Source of the DNA: Agromyces sp. SYSU T00194
GTDB lineage: Bacteria; Actinomycetota; Actinomycetes; Actinomycetales; Microbacteriaceae
Assembly: GCF_040496035.1 (NCBI RefSeq)
Contig: NZ_JBEPJZ010000001.1
Coordinates: 1,550,001 to 1,614,000 of the forward strand
DNA: 64,000 nt
Direction: 5' to 3'
The notes under the pieces are model-generated. The model saw nothing but the letters and a program-made list of their open reading frames with translations, ran no database searches and was not told the origin of the DNA. The position numbers and the translations under genes are program-made. How positions within the stretch are numbered: the first letter of the stretch is position 1; every line of letters begins with the position of its first letter. Shown here piece by piece: positions 8,529 through 17,091 of the stretch.

Positions 8529-8575
8529 TCGCCTGAGGGCCAGATCTTCAGCCCTCAGACGAAGAAATGGCCCTC
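8529..8575. repeat. GAGGGC palindromic repeat, copy 2
   Basis: Same element and orientation as 7306-7352, with three differences. It lies just after the AbiEi/VSR-like gene and before the convergent GH13 gene. Confidence 0.85.
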
Positions 8576-8612
8576 AGACAAGGTTGGGACGAGCCGAACG
8601 CGCGCGCGCATG

Positions 8613-8645
8613 CCGCGGGCGAACGCATGCGGCGGGCGAACGCAT
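8613..8645. repeat. Tandem direct repeat GCGGGCGAACGCATGC
   Basis: The 16-mer occurs at 8613-8628 and 8630-8645, one base apart, in the noncoding gap between two convergent 3' ends. No function is evident. Confidence 0.7.
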
Positions 8646-8701
8646 GCCTCGGGCCCTCGGGGCAGCAGGGGCGAGCGGATGCCACGGAGTCGCCTCCGCG
8701 C

Positions 8702-10375
8702 TCAGCGCATCCACACCGTGGTCTCGCCCGGCACGACCGCGGCCTCGGGCAGCGGGCCGCTCGCGAGCAGCACCTCCGCGCCGGCGAGTTCCGCCGGCAA
8801 CGACGCCGGCGAGGCGCCGAAGTTCGACACCACGGTCCACCCGTCCGGCCGCCGGAACGCGAGCACGTCGTCGCTCCCGCCCGGCACCCACTCCAGTTCC
8901 TCGGCACCCTGCAACTCGGCGCGCAGCGCGAGCGCGCGCCGGTAGAGCGAGAGCGTCGAGCCCGGGGCATCCGCCTGCGCATCGACCGCGAACGACCCGA
9001 ACCACGCCGGCTGCGGCAGGTGCGACGCGGTCGAACCCTCGGGGCCGAATCCGAACGCACCTCCCGATGCGGTCCACGGCAGCGGCACGCGGCATCCGTC
9101 GCGCCCGACGTCGACGCCGGCGTTGCGGAAGAACGTCGGGTCCTGCCGGTCCTCGTCGGGGATCTCCGCGACCTCCGGCAGGCCGAGCTCCTCGCCCTGG
9201 TAGAGGTAGGCGCTCCCCGGCAGCGCGAGCAGGAACAGCGTCGCCGCGCGCGCTCGCCGCAGCCCGCGGCCGGCGTCGAGGGCCGCCGGATCCCCGCCCG
9301 CGAGCAGCCAGTCACGGGCGACCGCGCCCTCGCCCGTCGGGTCGTCGGGCAGGGCGTAGCGGGTCGGATGCCGCACCACGTCGTGGTTCGAGAGCACCCA
9401 CGTGTTCGATGACCCGGTGCCGTGCGTCAGTTCGAGGTTGCGGGCCACGACGGCGCGGAACTCCGCGGCGTCGAAGTTCGCCCGCAGCAGGTCGAAGTTG
9501 AACGCCTGCCCCAGGCTCGTCGGCGCCGCGTAACGCGCACGGCGGTCGGGCTCGACCCACGCCTCGGCCACGGCCGTGCGCGGCGGGTCGTACTCGTCGA
9601 ACACCGCCCGCCACTCGGCGTAGATCTCATCGAGCTCCTCGCGGTCCCAGAGCGGGTGCGACCCGTCGCCCGCCACGCTCGACGCCTCGAGCTCGGCGTG
9701 CGAGCGCAGCGGGTACGTGAGGTCCTTCGCCAGCGCATGGGCCACGTCGACGCGGAACCCGTCGACGCCGCGGTCGGCCCAGAAGCGCAGGGTGCGCAGG
9801 AAGTCGTCGCGCACCTCGCGGTTGGCCCAGTTCAGGTCGGGCTGCTCGCTGGCGAACAGGTGCAGGTAGAACTGGCCGTCGCCCACGGGCTCCCACGCCG
9901 ACCCGCCGAACATCGAGCGCCAGTCGCTCGGTGGCTCGGAGGCATCCGCCCCCTCACCGTCGCGGAAGACGTAGCGGTCGCGGGCGGGCGAGCCGGGCGG
10001 CGACGCCAGCGCCTCGCGGAACCACTCGTGCCGGTTCGACGAGTGGTTGGGCACGATGTCGACGACGAGCCGGATGCCCGCGTCGTGGAGCGCCTGCGCC
10101 AGGTCATCGAAGTCGTCGAGGGTGCCGAGCCGGGGGTCGACGGCGCGGTAGTCGTCGACGTCGTACCCGCCGTCGGCGAGTGCGGACGGGTAGAAGGGCG
10201 AGAGCCAGACCGCGTCGACGCCGAGCTCGGCGAGGTACGGCACGCGCGAGACGATGCCCCGCAGGTCTCCGATGCCGTCGCCGTCGGAGTCGGCGAAGCT
10301 GCGCGGGTACACCTGGTAGACGACGGCCTGCCGCCACCAGTCGCGGTCGGGTGCGAGCACTTCGGTCTCCTTCAC
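8702..10375 (-). CDS. GH13 alpha-glucosidase (oligo-1,6/alpha-1,4-glucosidase type)
   Basis: A 557-residue cytoplasmic glycoside hydrolase family 13 enzyme. The catalytic set is complete: nucleophile Asp210 (DGFRVDVAH), acid/base Glu271 (TAVAEAWV) and Asp332 (LSNHDVVRH). The N-terminal VVYQVYPRSFADSDGDGIGDLRGI and the QGEELGLPE block are typical of oligo-1,6-glucosidase/alpha-glucosidase subfamilies. It is the last gene of the alpha-galactosidase operon: its GTG overlaps the upstream permease stop (GTGA, 10372-10375), indicating translational coupling. It may split the glucose-containing remainder of imported alpha-galactosides (for example sucrose from raffinose) or isomalto-sugars. The paralogue at 23274-25031 is similar in sequence. 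Confidence 0.9.
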   Translation of the reverse strand: MKETEVLAPDRDWWRQAVVYQVYPRSFADSDGDGIGDLRGIVSRVPYLAELGVDAVWLSPFYPSALADGGYDVDDYRAVDPRLGTLDDFDDLAQALHDAGIRLVVDIVPNHSSNRHEWFREALASPPGSPARDRYVFRDGEGADASEPPSDWRSMFGGSAWEPVGDGQFYLHLFASEQPDLNWANREVRDDFLRTLRFWADRGVDGFRVDVAHALAKDLTYPLRSHAELEASSVAGDGSHPLWDREELDEIYAEWRAVFDEYDPPRTAVAEAWVEPDRRARYAAPTSLGQAFNFDLLRANFDAAEFRAVVARNLELTHGTGSSNTWVLSNHDVVRHPTRYALPDDPTGEGAVARDWLLAGGDPAALDAGRGLRRARAATLFLLALPGSAYLYQGEELGLPEVAEIPDEDRQDPTFFRNAGVDVGRDGCRVPLPWTASGGAFGFGPEGSTASHLPQPAWFGSFAVDAQADAPGSTLSLYRRALALRAELQGAEELEWVPGGSDDVLAFRRPDGWTVVSNFGASPASLPAELAGAEVLLASGPLPEAAVVPGETTVWMR

Positions 10376-11295
10376 TTGATCGAGCCTCGGGTGACGCCGG
10401 AGATGACCCAGCGCTGCGAGAAGATGTAGACGATGAGCAGCGGCGCCATCGCCATGAGGTACGACGCGAACGCCACCGTGTAGTCGGTGTTGAACTGCCC
10501 CTGGAAGACGTACTGCGCGAGCGGCAGCGTGCGGGCCGCCGGGTCGGTGAGCACGACGAGCGGCATGATGAAGTCGTTCCACGCCCACACGCAGGTGAGG
10601 ATGCCCACCGTCGCATTCATCGGCGTCAGCAGCGGGAAGATCACCTGCCAGAACACGCGCCAGGTTGACGCGCCGTCCACCCGGGCCGCCTCCTCGAGCT
10701 CGATCGGGATCGAGCGGATGTACGCCGTGTAGATGAACACGTTGAGCGACAGCCCGAAGATCGTGTAGAGCACGATCATGCCGACCTGGTTGTCGAGGCC
10801 GAGGACGGCGGTCTGCTTCACGAGCGGCAGCATGATGATCGGGAACGGGATGAACAGTGCTGCCAGCAGGTAGAAGAACACGCCCTTGAAGAAGGGCCGG
10901 TGGATGTTGCGGGCCAGCGCGTAGGCGACGATCGAGCTGGTCACCAGCGTGAAGGCGACCGAGCCGACCGTGATGAACGCGGTGTTCGCGAGCGCCTGCG
11001 GGAAGCTCGTGCGCTGCCAGGCCTCGGCGAAGTTCTCCCACCGGATCGGGTTCGGCCATTCGAAGCCGGTGCCGGCGACGAGCTGGTCGGGCGTCTTCAG
11101 CGCGACCACGACGGCGAGGTAGAGCGGCACGAGCACGGTGAGGGAGCAGACGGCGATGAGCGCGGTCGCCCACCAGTTGATGCGGCGCGTGTCGTCGTCG
11201 GACTCGCGGACACGACGGGTGCGGCGACGGCCGCCGCTGCCGTCGATGGGAAGGGCCTGTTCGGCCTGAGCGAGGTTGGTGGTTGCGGTGGTCAT
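10372..11295 (-). CDS. CUT1 sugar ABC permease (MalG-like)
   Basis: A 307-residue inner-membrane permease with a charged cytoplasmic N-terminus and six hydrophobic segments. The EAA loop is EEAARVDGASTWRVFWQVIFPLLTP, where the shared ATPase docks. The C-terminus SQRWVISGVTRGSIK is typical of MalG-type subunits. Its ATG overlaps the stop of the partner permease by one base (TGATG), and its stop overlaps the GH13 start. It forms the translocation pore with the gene at 11295-12230. No ATPase is encoded in the operon. Confidence 0.9.
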   Translation of the reverse strand: MTTATTNLAQAEQALPIDGSGGRRRTRRVRESDDDTRRINWWATALIAVCSLTVLVPLYLAVVVALKTPDQLVAGTGFEWPNPIRWENFAEAWQRTSFPQALANTAFITVGSVAFTLVTSSIVAYALARNIHRPFFKGVFFYLLAALFIPFPIIMLPLVKQTAVLGLDNQVGMIVLYTIFGLSLNVFIYTAYIRSIPIELEEAARVDGASTWRVFWQVIFPLLTPMNATVGILTCVWAWNDFIMPLVVLTDPAARTLPLAQYVFQGQFNTDYTVAFASYLMAMAPLLIVYIFSQRWVISGVTRGSIK

Positions 11296-12230
11296 CAGAA
11301 ATCGGCCTCTCTGCGCTGAAGGACCCGGAACTGGAAGAGGGAGACGAGCGTGATGACGATGAAGAAGATCACCGCGTTGGCCGTCTGGTAGGCGAACTCG
11401 CCGCCGGAGAAGCCGCCTCGGAAGATGAGGAGGGTCACCGACTCGGTGGACGTGCCGGGCCCGCCGTTCGTGAGTGCGACGATCGGGTCGAAGACCTGCA
11501 GGAAGCCCTTCAGGCTGAGCACGACGTTGATGGTGAAGAAGGCGCCGATCAGCGGGAAGGTGATCGACCGGAACTGGCGCCAGGCGCCGGCCCCGTCGAG
11601 CGACGCCGCCTCGTAGAGCTCGCTCGGAATGGTCTGCAGGCCCGACAGGTAGATGATGATCGCGAAGGCGCACGCCTGCCAGACCGCGAGCACCACGATC
11701 GCCGTCCACGCCCAGTCGGGGTTGGTGAGGATGTTGTCGCGGAACAGCGGGATGCCCGACAGGATCTTCGGCAGCGAGTTCGAGAAGAAGAACTGGAACA
11801 CGTAGCCGATGACCAGGATCGCGAGGACGTAGGGCACGAAGAAGACGCCGCGGAAGGTGTTCCGCCCCACGATCTTCGCGTTCAGACCGAGCGCGATGGC
11901 GAGCGAGATGGCGTTCGTCAGCAGCGTGGCGACGATCGCGAACAGGAACGAGAATCCGTAGGCCTGCAGCGCGCGGTCGTCGCGGAACAGGTTCAGGTAG
12001 TTCGACACCCCGACGAAGTTCCATGCGCCGTATCCGGCGTAGTTCGTGAAGCTGAAGAAGATGCCGATGAGCACCGGCAGGGTGTGGAAGGCGGCGAAGG
12101 CGATCACGGCCGGCCAGACCATCCAGTAGTAGGCGGGCATGGCGCGCCGCCGCTCGGTTCGGGTGCGCGCGGCGCGGGTGCGGCGCTCGGCGGTCGTCGA
12201 TGACCGCACGGCCTGGGTCAGGGTGGACAT
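11295..12230 (-). CDS. CUT1 sugar ABC permease (MalF-like)
   Basis: A 311-residue permease with six membrane segments beginning at YYWMVWPAVIAFAAFHTLPVLIGIFFSFTNY. The EAA loop is YEAASLDGAGAWRQFRSITFPLI, and the ALTNGGPGTSTES motif is typical of the UgpA/MalF class without a large periplasmic loop. The ATG at 12230 lies 2 nt after the binding-protein stop. A GTG at 12236 would give a 4-nt GTGA overlap and is an equally plausible start. It partners with the permease at 10372-11295. Confidence 0.9.
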   Translation of the reverse strand: MSTLTQAVRSSTTAERRTRAARTRTERRRAMPAYYWMVWPAVIAFAAFHTLPVLIGIFFSFTNYAGYGAWNFVGVSNYLNLFRDDRALQAYGFSFLFAIVATLLTNAISLAIALGLNAKIVGRNTFRGVFFVPYVLAILVIGYVFQFFFSNSLPKILSGIPLFRDNILTNPDWAWTAIVVLAVWQACAFAIIIYLSGLQTIPSELYEAASLDGAGAWRQFRSITFPLIGAFFTINVVLSLKGFLQVFDPIVALTNGGPGTSTESVTLLIFRGGFSGGEFAYQTANAVIFFIVITLVSLFQFRVLQRREADF

Positions 12231-12232
12231 GG

Positions 12233-13555
12233 TCACTCTCCCGTCACGGGGATCGTGCGAGCGGCGACCTTCGCCCACTCGCGGTCGAGGGTGGCGAGCG
12301 CGGACGCCGCGTCGCCGGTGAAGAGGGCCTGCTGCACGGTGGCGTCCAGCGGGATGCCGGGCGGCACCTGGTGGTCGATGAAGCCGGTGATCCGGCCCTG
12401 CTCGAACCAGGGCGCGACCGACTGGATCGCGGCGGAGTCGCTGAGCTCTGCGCCCCCGACCGACGGCACCATGTTCTGCGATGCTGCGAACGCCTCGATC
12501 ACGTCGGGCCGGAAGAGGTAGTCGATGAACCGCTGCGCCTCCGCCTGGTGCGGCCCGTCCTTGCCCATGGTCACGACGACGTCGACGCCGGAGACGAGCA
12601 GTCGATCGTCGGGGTCGTCGGTGCCCGGGTAGGGGAAGATGCCGAGGTTCACGTCGGGGTCGATGCCGAGGATCGGGTTGACGGCCCAGATGCCCTGCAT
12701 GAGCATCGCCGCCTCGCCGTTCGCGAACGCGGCGTTGCCGTCGTCGTAGGTGCGGCCGCGGTAGCCCTCCTGGGCGTAGGAGTAGAGCTCGGCCTGCTGC
12801 TCCATGACCTCGGGGAAGTCCCGCTCGAAGGACACCGGGGAGTCCGGTCCGACGCTGGCGCCCTCCTCGCGCATCTGCGGGAAGAAGTCGTCCTGCGCGG
12901 GATACGCGCCGAGTGCGTTCCACGACGGCAGCACGGTCCACGAGTCGGCGAGGGTGCCGTAGAACGGCGTGATCCCGGCGTCCTGCAGCTGCTCGCACAC
13001 CGCGATGAGCTCGTCGAACGTCTCGGGCACCTCGAGTCCCTGCGCGTCGAAGATGTCGCGGTTGTAGATGATGCCGTTGGCGTTGTTCACGTAGCCCAGG
13101 CCGTTGACCTCGTCGCCGAAGGTGCCCAGGTCGGCGAGGATCTGCTGCACGGCCGGGTTGATGGTCTCCAGCAGCGGGTCGTCCGTGAAGTCGTGGAACA
13201 CGCCCGCCTGCGCGAGCCGGCCGAAGTTGCCGTTCGCGTTGAGGGTGATCACGTCGGGCGTGCGGTCCTTGACCAGGAGGGTGCGGATCAGCGTGTCGGC
13301 GTCCGCCACCTGGTTCTGCACGACGTCGATGTCGGGGTTCTCGGCCTCGAAGTCGGCGATGATCTGCTCGAAGTCGGCGAGCGCCTCGCCCTTGAACTGG
13401 AAGAAGTCGAGCTGGACGGGCTGGTCGCCGCCTGCGGGAGCGCAGCCCGAGAGCAGCAGCCCGGCGAGCGCGGCGGCCGAGGCGGTCGCGAGCGCGGCGC
13501 GCCGGCGTGCGCGCCTCCGCCGTCCCGGGGCGTGTCGGGTGGTCTGTTCGATCAT
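12233..13555 (-). CDS. Sugar-binding lipoprotein of alpha-galactoside ABC importer
   Basis: A 440-residue extracellular solute-binding protein (family 1 SBP). A twin-Arg-rich basic N-terminus leads to the lipobox LLLSGC with Cys38 as the lipid anchor. The mature part has the usual SBP order: QLDFFQFKGE..FEQIIADFEAENPDIDV, a VNGLGYVNNANGIIYNRDIF hinge region, and FANGEAAMLMQGIWAV. It starts 46 nt after the alpha-galactosidase stop with GGAGG upstream (gcgaggaggcgcagc). Context suggests binding of raffinose/melibiose/stachyose-type sugars; the ligand is not readable from sequence. Confidence 0.88.
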   Translation of the reverse strand: MIEQTTRHAPGRRRRARRRAALATASAAALAGLLLSGCAPAGGDQPVQLDFFQFKGEALADFEQIIADFEAENPDIDVVQNQVADADTLIRTLLVKDRTPDVITLNANGNFGRLAQAGVFHDFTDDPLLETINPAVQQILADLGTFGDEVNGLGYVNNANGIIYNRDIFDAQGLEVPETFDELIAVCEQLQDAGITPFYGTLADSWTVLPSWNALGAYPAQDDFFPQMREEGASVGPDSPVSFERDFPEVMEQQAELYSYAQEGYRGRTYDDGNAAFANGEAAMLMQGIWAVNPILGIDPDVNLGIFPYPGTDDPDDRLLVSGVDVVVTMGKDGPHQAEAQRFIDYLFRPDVIEAFAASQNMVPSVGGAELSDSAAIQSVAPWFEQGRITGFIDHQVPPGIPLDATVQQALFTGDAASALATLDREWAKVAARTIPVTGE

Positions 13556-13601
13556 GCTGCGCCTCCTCGCGCGTGCGGATGGTGGTGTGTCGGGGTCGCC
13601 G

Positions 13602-15725
13602 TCAGGCGGGCGCGAGTTCGAGCAGCACGAGCTGCTCCGGGTACAGCACCGGGGCCTGCAGGCCAACGGTGCCGAGGGCGGCACCGCTCATCACGAGCGG
13701 GTGCTCGGTCCAGGCCAGCGGCGACTGGCCGGGACCGTCGGCGACGCTGCCGCCGGCGATGCGCACGGCGAAGCGACGTTCGGGGTCGAGGCCGGGCAGG
13801 GTCAACCGTCCGGCCGGCAGGGTCACGCTCGTCGTGACCTGCGTGAAGGCGAAGAGGGCGGATGCCCCGTCGCGCGCCACGACCCCGCGCACGTCGGTCG
13901 AGGCATCCGCCGTGTCGCCGTGCACCAGCCGGCCGGTGTGGATGAGCTCGCGGTGGCGTGCGTGCAGGGCCACCCACGACGCGACGGCGTCGAGGCCGGC
14001 GTCGTCGAGTTCGGTGAGGTCCCACTCGATGCCGAGGTGTCCGAAGCAGGCCACGCCCGCGCTGAGGTCGAGGGACGCGTGGCGTCCGGTCGAGTGCACC
14101 CGAGGGCTCGTCAGGTGGGCGCCCATGAGCTCCGGCGCCACCAGCAGTCCCGTGTACTTCTGGATGCGCAGGCGCTCGATCGGGTCGAGCGTGTCGGAGG
14201 TCCAGATGCGGTCGGTGCGCTCGAGGATGCCGAGGTCGACCCGCGCGCCGCCCGACGCGCAGGACTCGATCTCGAGGCCCGGGTGGCGGCGCTTCAGCGC
14301 GTCGAGCAGTCGGTACAGCGCCGCGACGTTCTCGTGGACCCGTGCCCGACCGGTGTCGGAAGCCGCAGCCTCGAGCAGGTCGCGGTTGTGGTCCCACTTC
14401 AGGTAGGCGATGTCGTACTCGCCCAGCAGCGCGTCGAGCCGATCGAGCAGGTACTGCCATGCATCGGGGTGCGACAGGTCGAGCACCTGCTGCTGGCGGG
14501 CCGACACGGGGAACTCGTCTCGGGCGCGGAGGATCCAGTCTGGGTGCGCCCGTGCGAGGTCGCTGTCGAGGTTGACCATCTCGGGCTCCACCCAGAGGCC
14601 GAACTCCATGCCGAGTGCGTGCACGCGGTCGATGAGCGGCTGGAGCCCGTCGGGCCAGACGGTCCGGTCGACGGTCCAGTCGCCGAGCCCTGCCGTGTCG
14701 TCCCGGCGCCCACGGAACCAGCCGTCATCGAGCACGAAGCGCTCCACGCCGACGCGCGCGGCGCGCTCGGCGAGCGCGGCCAGCGTGTCGAGGTCGTGGT
14801 CGAAGTAGACGGCTTCCCAGGTGTTGAGGGTCACCGGCCGGGGGCGGCGCGGATGCTGCGGACGGGCGCGCAACTCGTCGTGGAAGCGCTGCGAGAGGGC
14901 GTTGAGCCCGTCGCCCCAGGCGCCGATCGCCCACGGCGTCGTGTAGCGCTCGCCCTCGGCCAGCTCGATCTCCCCGGGCGCGAGCAGCTCGCCCGCGGCG
15001 AGGAACGCGATCGCCTCGGGCGTGCGCTCGGCGAGCAGGCGGTGGTTCCCGCTCCAGGCCGTGTGCACGGCGTGCGCCCGGCCGCGCTCGAACCCGAAGC
15101 CGGCACGGCCGGCGGCGAGCAGGAGGCTCGCGTCGGAGCCGGGGCGTCCGCGGCGGCTCTCGCGCAGGTGGGTGCCGATCGTGAACGCGTGCCGCTGCGG
15201 CGATCGCTCGCGGAGGTGGCGGCCGGTCGTGTCGAGGAGCTCGTCGGCGTCGTGGGGGAGCGGGAACGTCGCCGCGAGGGCGGTGAGCGAGTACGGCTCC
15301 GGCGCGAGGTTCTCGAGCGTGATGCGCTGGCGGAGGAGCCCGGCGGCGGTCACGCGGAGCTCGATGGTCGCCGCGAGGCCGGCCGCGACGTCGACGCACT
15401 TCACGACGGCGTCGGGGCCGTCGACGTCGATGGCCTCCGCGACCAGCTTCGTCGAGACGAAGCGACCCGAGCGATGGCCGGCGAGGCCCGGTGTGCCGAG
15501 CCACCCCGACGACTCCTGGGGGAGCAGGGTGAGCGGTGCCGGGACGTCGAGGCCCCCCGAGACCCGCTGGGGCAGGGCGGCGGTGCACAGGGAGACCAGC
15601 TCGGTCGCGTCGACGTCACCGAGGTCGGCGCCCCAGTGCACGATCACGGGCAGGGCCGCACGCGTGACGTCGAGTACGACGCTGGTGCCGCCGTTGCGGA
15701 GGTGGATCGGCGCTGATCGGTGCAT
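13602..15725 (-). CDS. GH36 alpha-galactosidase
   Basis: A 707-residue family 36 alpha-galactosidase, cytoplasmic (no signal peptide). The N-terminal beta-domain precedes a barrel with FVLDDGWFRGRRDDT (331-343) and the nucleophile Asp445 in AYLKWDHNRDL. ESCASGGARVD (about 487-497) shapes the galactose site, and the acid/base is Asp511 in TSDTLDPIERLRIQ. It releases terminal alpha-1,6-galactose from raffinose-family sugars or galactomannan fragments. It is the first gene of the operon with the ABC importer and GH13 enzyme. The ATG is the first base after a perfect operator palindrome and has no ribosome-binding site, consistent with leaderless translation. Confidence 0.93.
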   Translation of the reverse strand: MHRSAPIHLRNGGTSVVLDVTRAALPVIVHWGADLGDVDATELVSLCTAALPQRVSGGLDVPAPLTLLPQESSGWLGTPGLAGHRSGRFVSTKLVAEAIDVDGPDAVVKCVDVAAGLAATIELRVTAAGLLRQRITLENLAPEPYSLTALAATFPLPHDADELLDTTGRHLRERSPQRHAFTIGTHLRESRRGRPGSDASLLLAAGRAGFGFERGRAHAVHTAWSGNHRLLAERTPEAIAFLAAGELLAPGEIELAEGERYTTPWAIGAWGDGLNALSQRFHDELRARPQHPRRPRPVTLNTWEAVYFDHDLDTLAALAERAARVGVERFVLDDGWFRGRRDDTAGLGDWTVDRTVWPDGLQPLIDRVHALGMEFGLWVEPEMVNLDSDLARAHPDWILRARDEFPVSARQQQVLDLSHPDAWQYLLDRLDALLGEYDIAYLKWDHNRDLLEAAASDTGRARVHENVAALYRLLDALKRRHPGLEIESCASGGARVDLGILERTDRIWTSDTLDPIERLRIQKYTGLLVAPELMGAHLTSPRVHSTGRHASLDLSAGVACFGHLGIEWDLTELDDAGLDAVASWVALHARHRELIHTGRLVHGDTADASTDVRGVVARDGASALFAFTQVTTSVTLPAGRLTLPGLDPERRFAVRIAGGSVADGPGQSPLAWTEHPLVMSGAALGTVGLQAPVLYPEQLVLLELAPA

Positions 15726-15760
15726 GGGTTATTTCTACGCCAGAAATAACCCAGTGTCAA
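15725..15760 (-). promoter_or_regulatory. Promoter plus perfect 29-bp operator of GH36 operon
   Basis: On the minus strand: TTGACA (15755-15760, perfect -35), a 17-bp spacer, TAGAAA (15732-15737) as -10, six bases, then the ATG. The palindrome 15725-15753 has 12-bp perfect arms (TGGGTTATTTCT / AGAAATAACCCA) around a 5-bp centre. It covers the spacer, the -10 and the first base of the start codon. Bound repressor would block RNA polymerase completely. The divergent ROK gene begins 89 bp away and is the obvious candidate repressor. Confidence 0.85.
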
Positions 15761-15841
15761 GAGTTCAGCGAATCGCGGCCCAGGGCCACACGCGCGAGCG
15801 ACTTCATGTCATGATGGAATCAACGGGAGGTGCAGCCGACG

Positions 15842-16981
15842 ATGACGCAGCCGGAGCTCAGCGAGTCCGCCCACGACCTCGCCCGGCAGGTCCTCATCCA
15901 CGGGCCGATCTCGCGCGGCGAGCTCGGTCGCCGGCTCGGCCTGTCGCCCGCGAGCCTCACGCGCCTCTCCAAGCCGTTCCTCGACCGGGGCCTGTTCGTC
16001 GAGGCGCCGGAGGTGGTGCAGGGCGCGACGGGCCGGCCGGCCAAGCCGCTCGACGTGCAGGTCGACGCCGCCCGCGTCATCGGCGTCAAGCTGAGCGGCG
16101 AGGCGGCGTACGGCGTGCTCACCGACCTGCGCGCGGGCGCCCTCGCGCAGGCCGTCCGTCCGTTCGGCACCCACGACGTGGGCGCCGTGGTCGACGCGGT
16201 CGTGCGCTTGGTCGCCGAACTGCGTCCGCCGGAGGGCGACGTCGCCGGGGTCGGCGTGAGCATCGGCGGCAACGTCGCCGGGCAGCGCACGGTCACCCGC
16301 GCGCCGTTCCTCGGCTGGCGCGACGTGCCGCTCGCCGACCTGCTCGAGGAGCGGCTCGGCGTCCCCGTCGACGTCGAGAACGACGTGACGGCTCTTACGA
16401 CCGCCGAGCAGTGGTTCGGGCCGGCGCGCGCCGAGGACTCGTTCGCGGTGGTCACGATCGGCGCGGGCGTGGGCTACGGGCTGGTGATGCACGACCGCGT
16501 GATCACCACCCCCGACACCGGGCTCGGGCTCGGCGGGCACTTGCCGCTCGATCCCAGCGGGCCGCGCTGCATGGACGGGCATCCGGGCTGCTCGACCGCG
16601 ATGCTGTCGATCCCGAGCATCCGCGCGCAGGTCGGCATCGCGCTGGGCCACGAGGTCGAGTACGACGAGGTGCTCGCGCTCGCGGCCGACGGGCAGCCGA
16701 CGGCGCGCTCGGTGACGGATGCCGCGGGCCGCGCGCTCGGCCGCATGATGGGCCTCATCGCGAACCTCACGATGGTCGACACGATCGTGCTCTCGGGGGA
16801 GGGGGTGCGCCTCTGGGACGTGGCCGGCGACGCGGCTCGCGCGGTGCTCGCGGTGGACCGCGACCCCGAGGCGGCCCCGGTCGTCGTGCACGTCGACGCG
16901 ACGGGCTTCGACTCATGGGCCCGCGGCGCGGCGGCGGTGGCGATCCAGGGCGGCCTGGCCCGCTTCCGGCTCGGCTCCTGA
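15842..16981 (+). CDS. ROK family transcriptional repressor
   Basis: A 379-residue protein. The N-terminal winged helix (ARQVLIHGPISRGELGRRLGLSPASLTRLSKPFLDRG, about 14-48) binds DNA. The rest is the ROK sugar-sensing domain, with GVGVSIGGNV and VVTIGAGVGYG phosphate-binding-like loops. The ROK zinc signature CxCGxxGCxE is degenerate here: RCMDGHPGCSTA keeps the first and last Cys but has Asp for the second Cys and lacks the Glu. It is a regulator rather than a kinase. It is divergent from the GH36 operon and the likely ligand of the 15725-15753 palindrome. The ATG lies 11 nt after GGGAGG; an in-frame GTG at 15830 is less likely. Confidence 0.85.
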   Translation: MTQPELSESAHDLARQVLIHGPISRGELGRRLGLSPASLTRLSKPFLDRGLFVEAPEVVQGATGRPAKPLDVQVDAARVIGVKLSGEAAYGVLTDLRAGALAQAVRPFGTHDVGAVVDAVVRLVAELRPPEGDVAGVGVSIGGNVAGQRTVTRAPFLGWRDVPLADLLEERLGVPVDVENDVTALTTAEQWFGPARAEDSFAVVTIGAGVGYGLVMHDRVITTPDTGLGLGGHLPLDPSGPRCMDGHPGCSTAMLSIPSIRAQVGIALGHEVEYDEVLALAADGQPTARSVTDAAGRALGRMMGLIANLTMVDTIVLSGEGVRLWDVAGDAARAVLAVDRDPEAAPVVVHVDATGFDSWARGAAAVAIQGGLARFRLGS

Positions 16982-17004
16982 TCGGCGACCGGCCCGAGTC
17001 ATCC

Positions 17005-17069
17005 GCCCTGAGGGCCGGATCCTCGGCCGAGGGCGAGACCTTCAGCCCTCACGCGAGCAGATGGTCCTC
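17005..17069. repeat. GAGGGC palindromic repeat, copy 3 (diverged)
   Basis: Shares CCTGAGGGCC, TTCAGCCCTCA and TGGTCCTC blocks with copies 1 and 2, in the same order. About 20 bp carrying an extra GAGGGC is inserted after the first block. It lies between the convergent ends of the ROK and LacI genes and can fold into a hairpin, so it may also terminate both. Confidence 0.65.
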
Positions 17070-17091
17070 GACCTGGATCGGGGCGGGCGGC

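Noticed and set aside
15842..16981. ROK sugar kinase instead of repressor
   Set aside because: An N-terminal winged helix is present and the kinase-associated motifs are degenerate.
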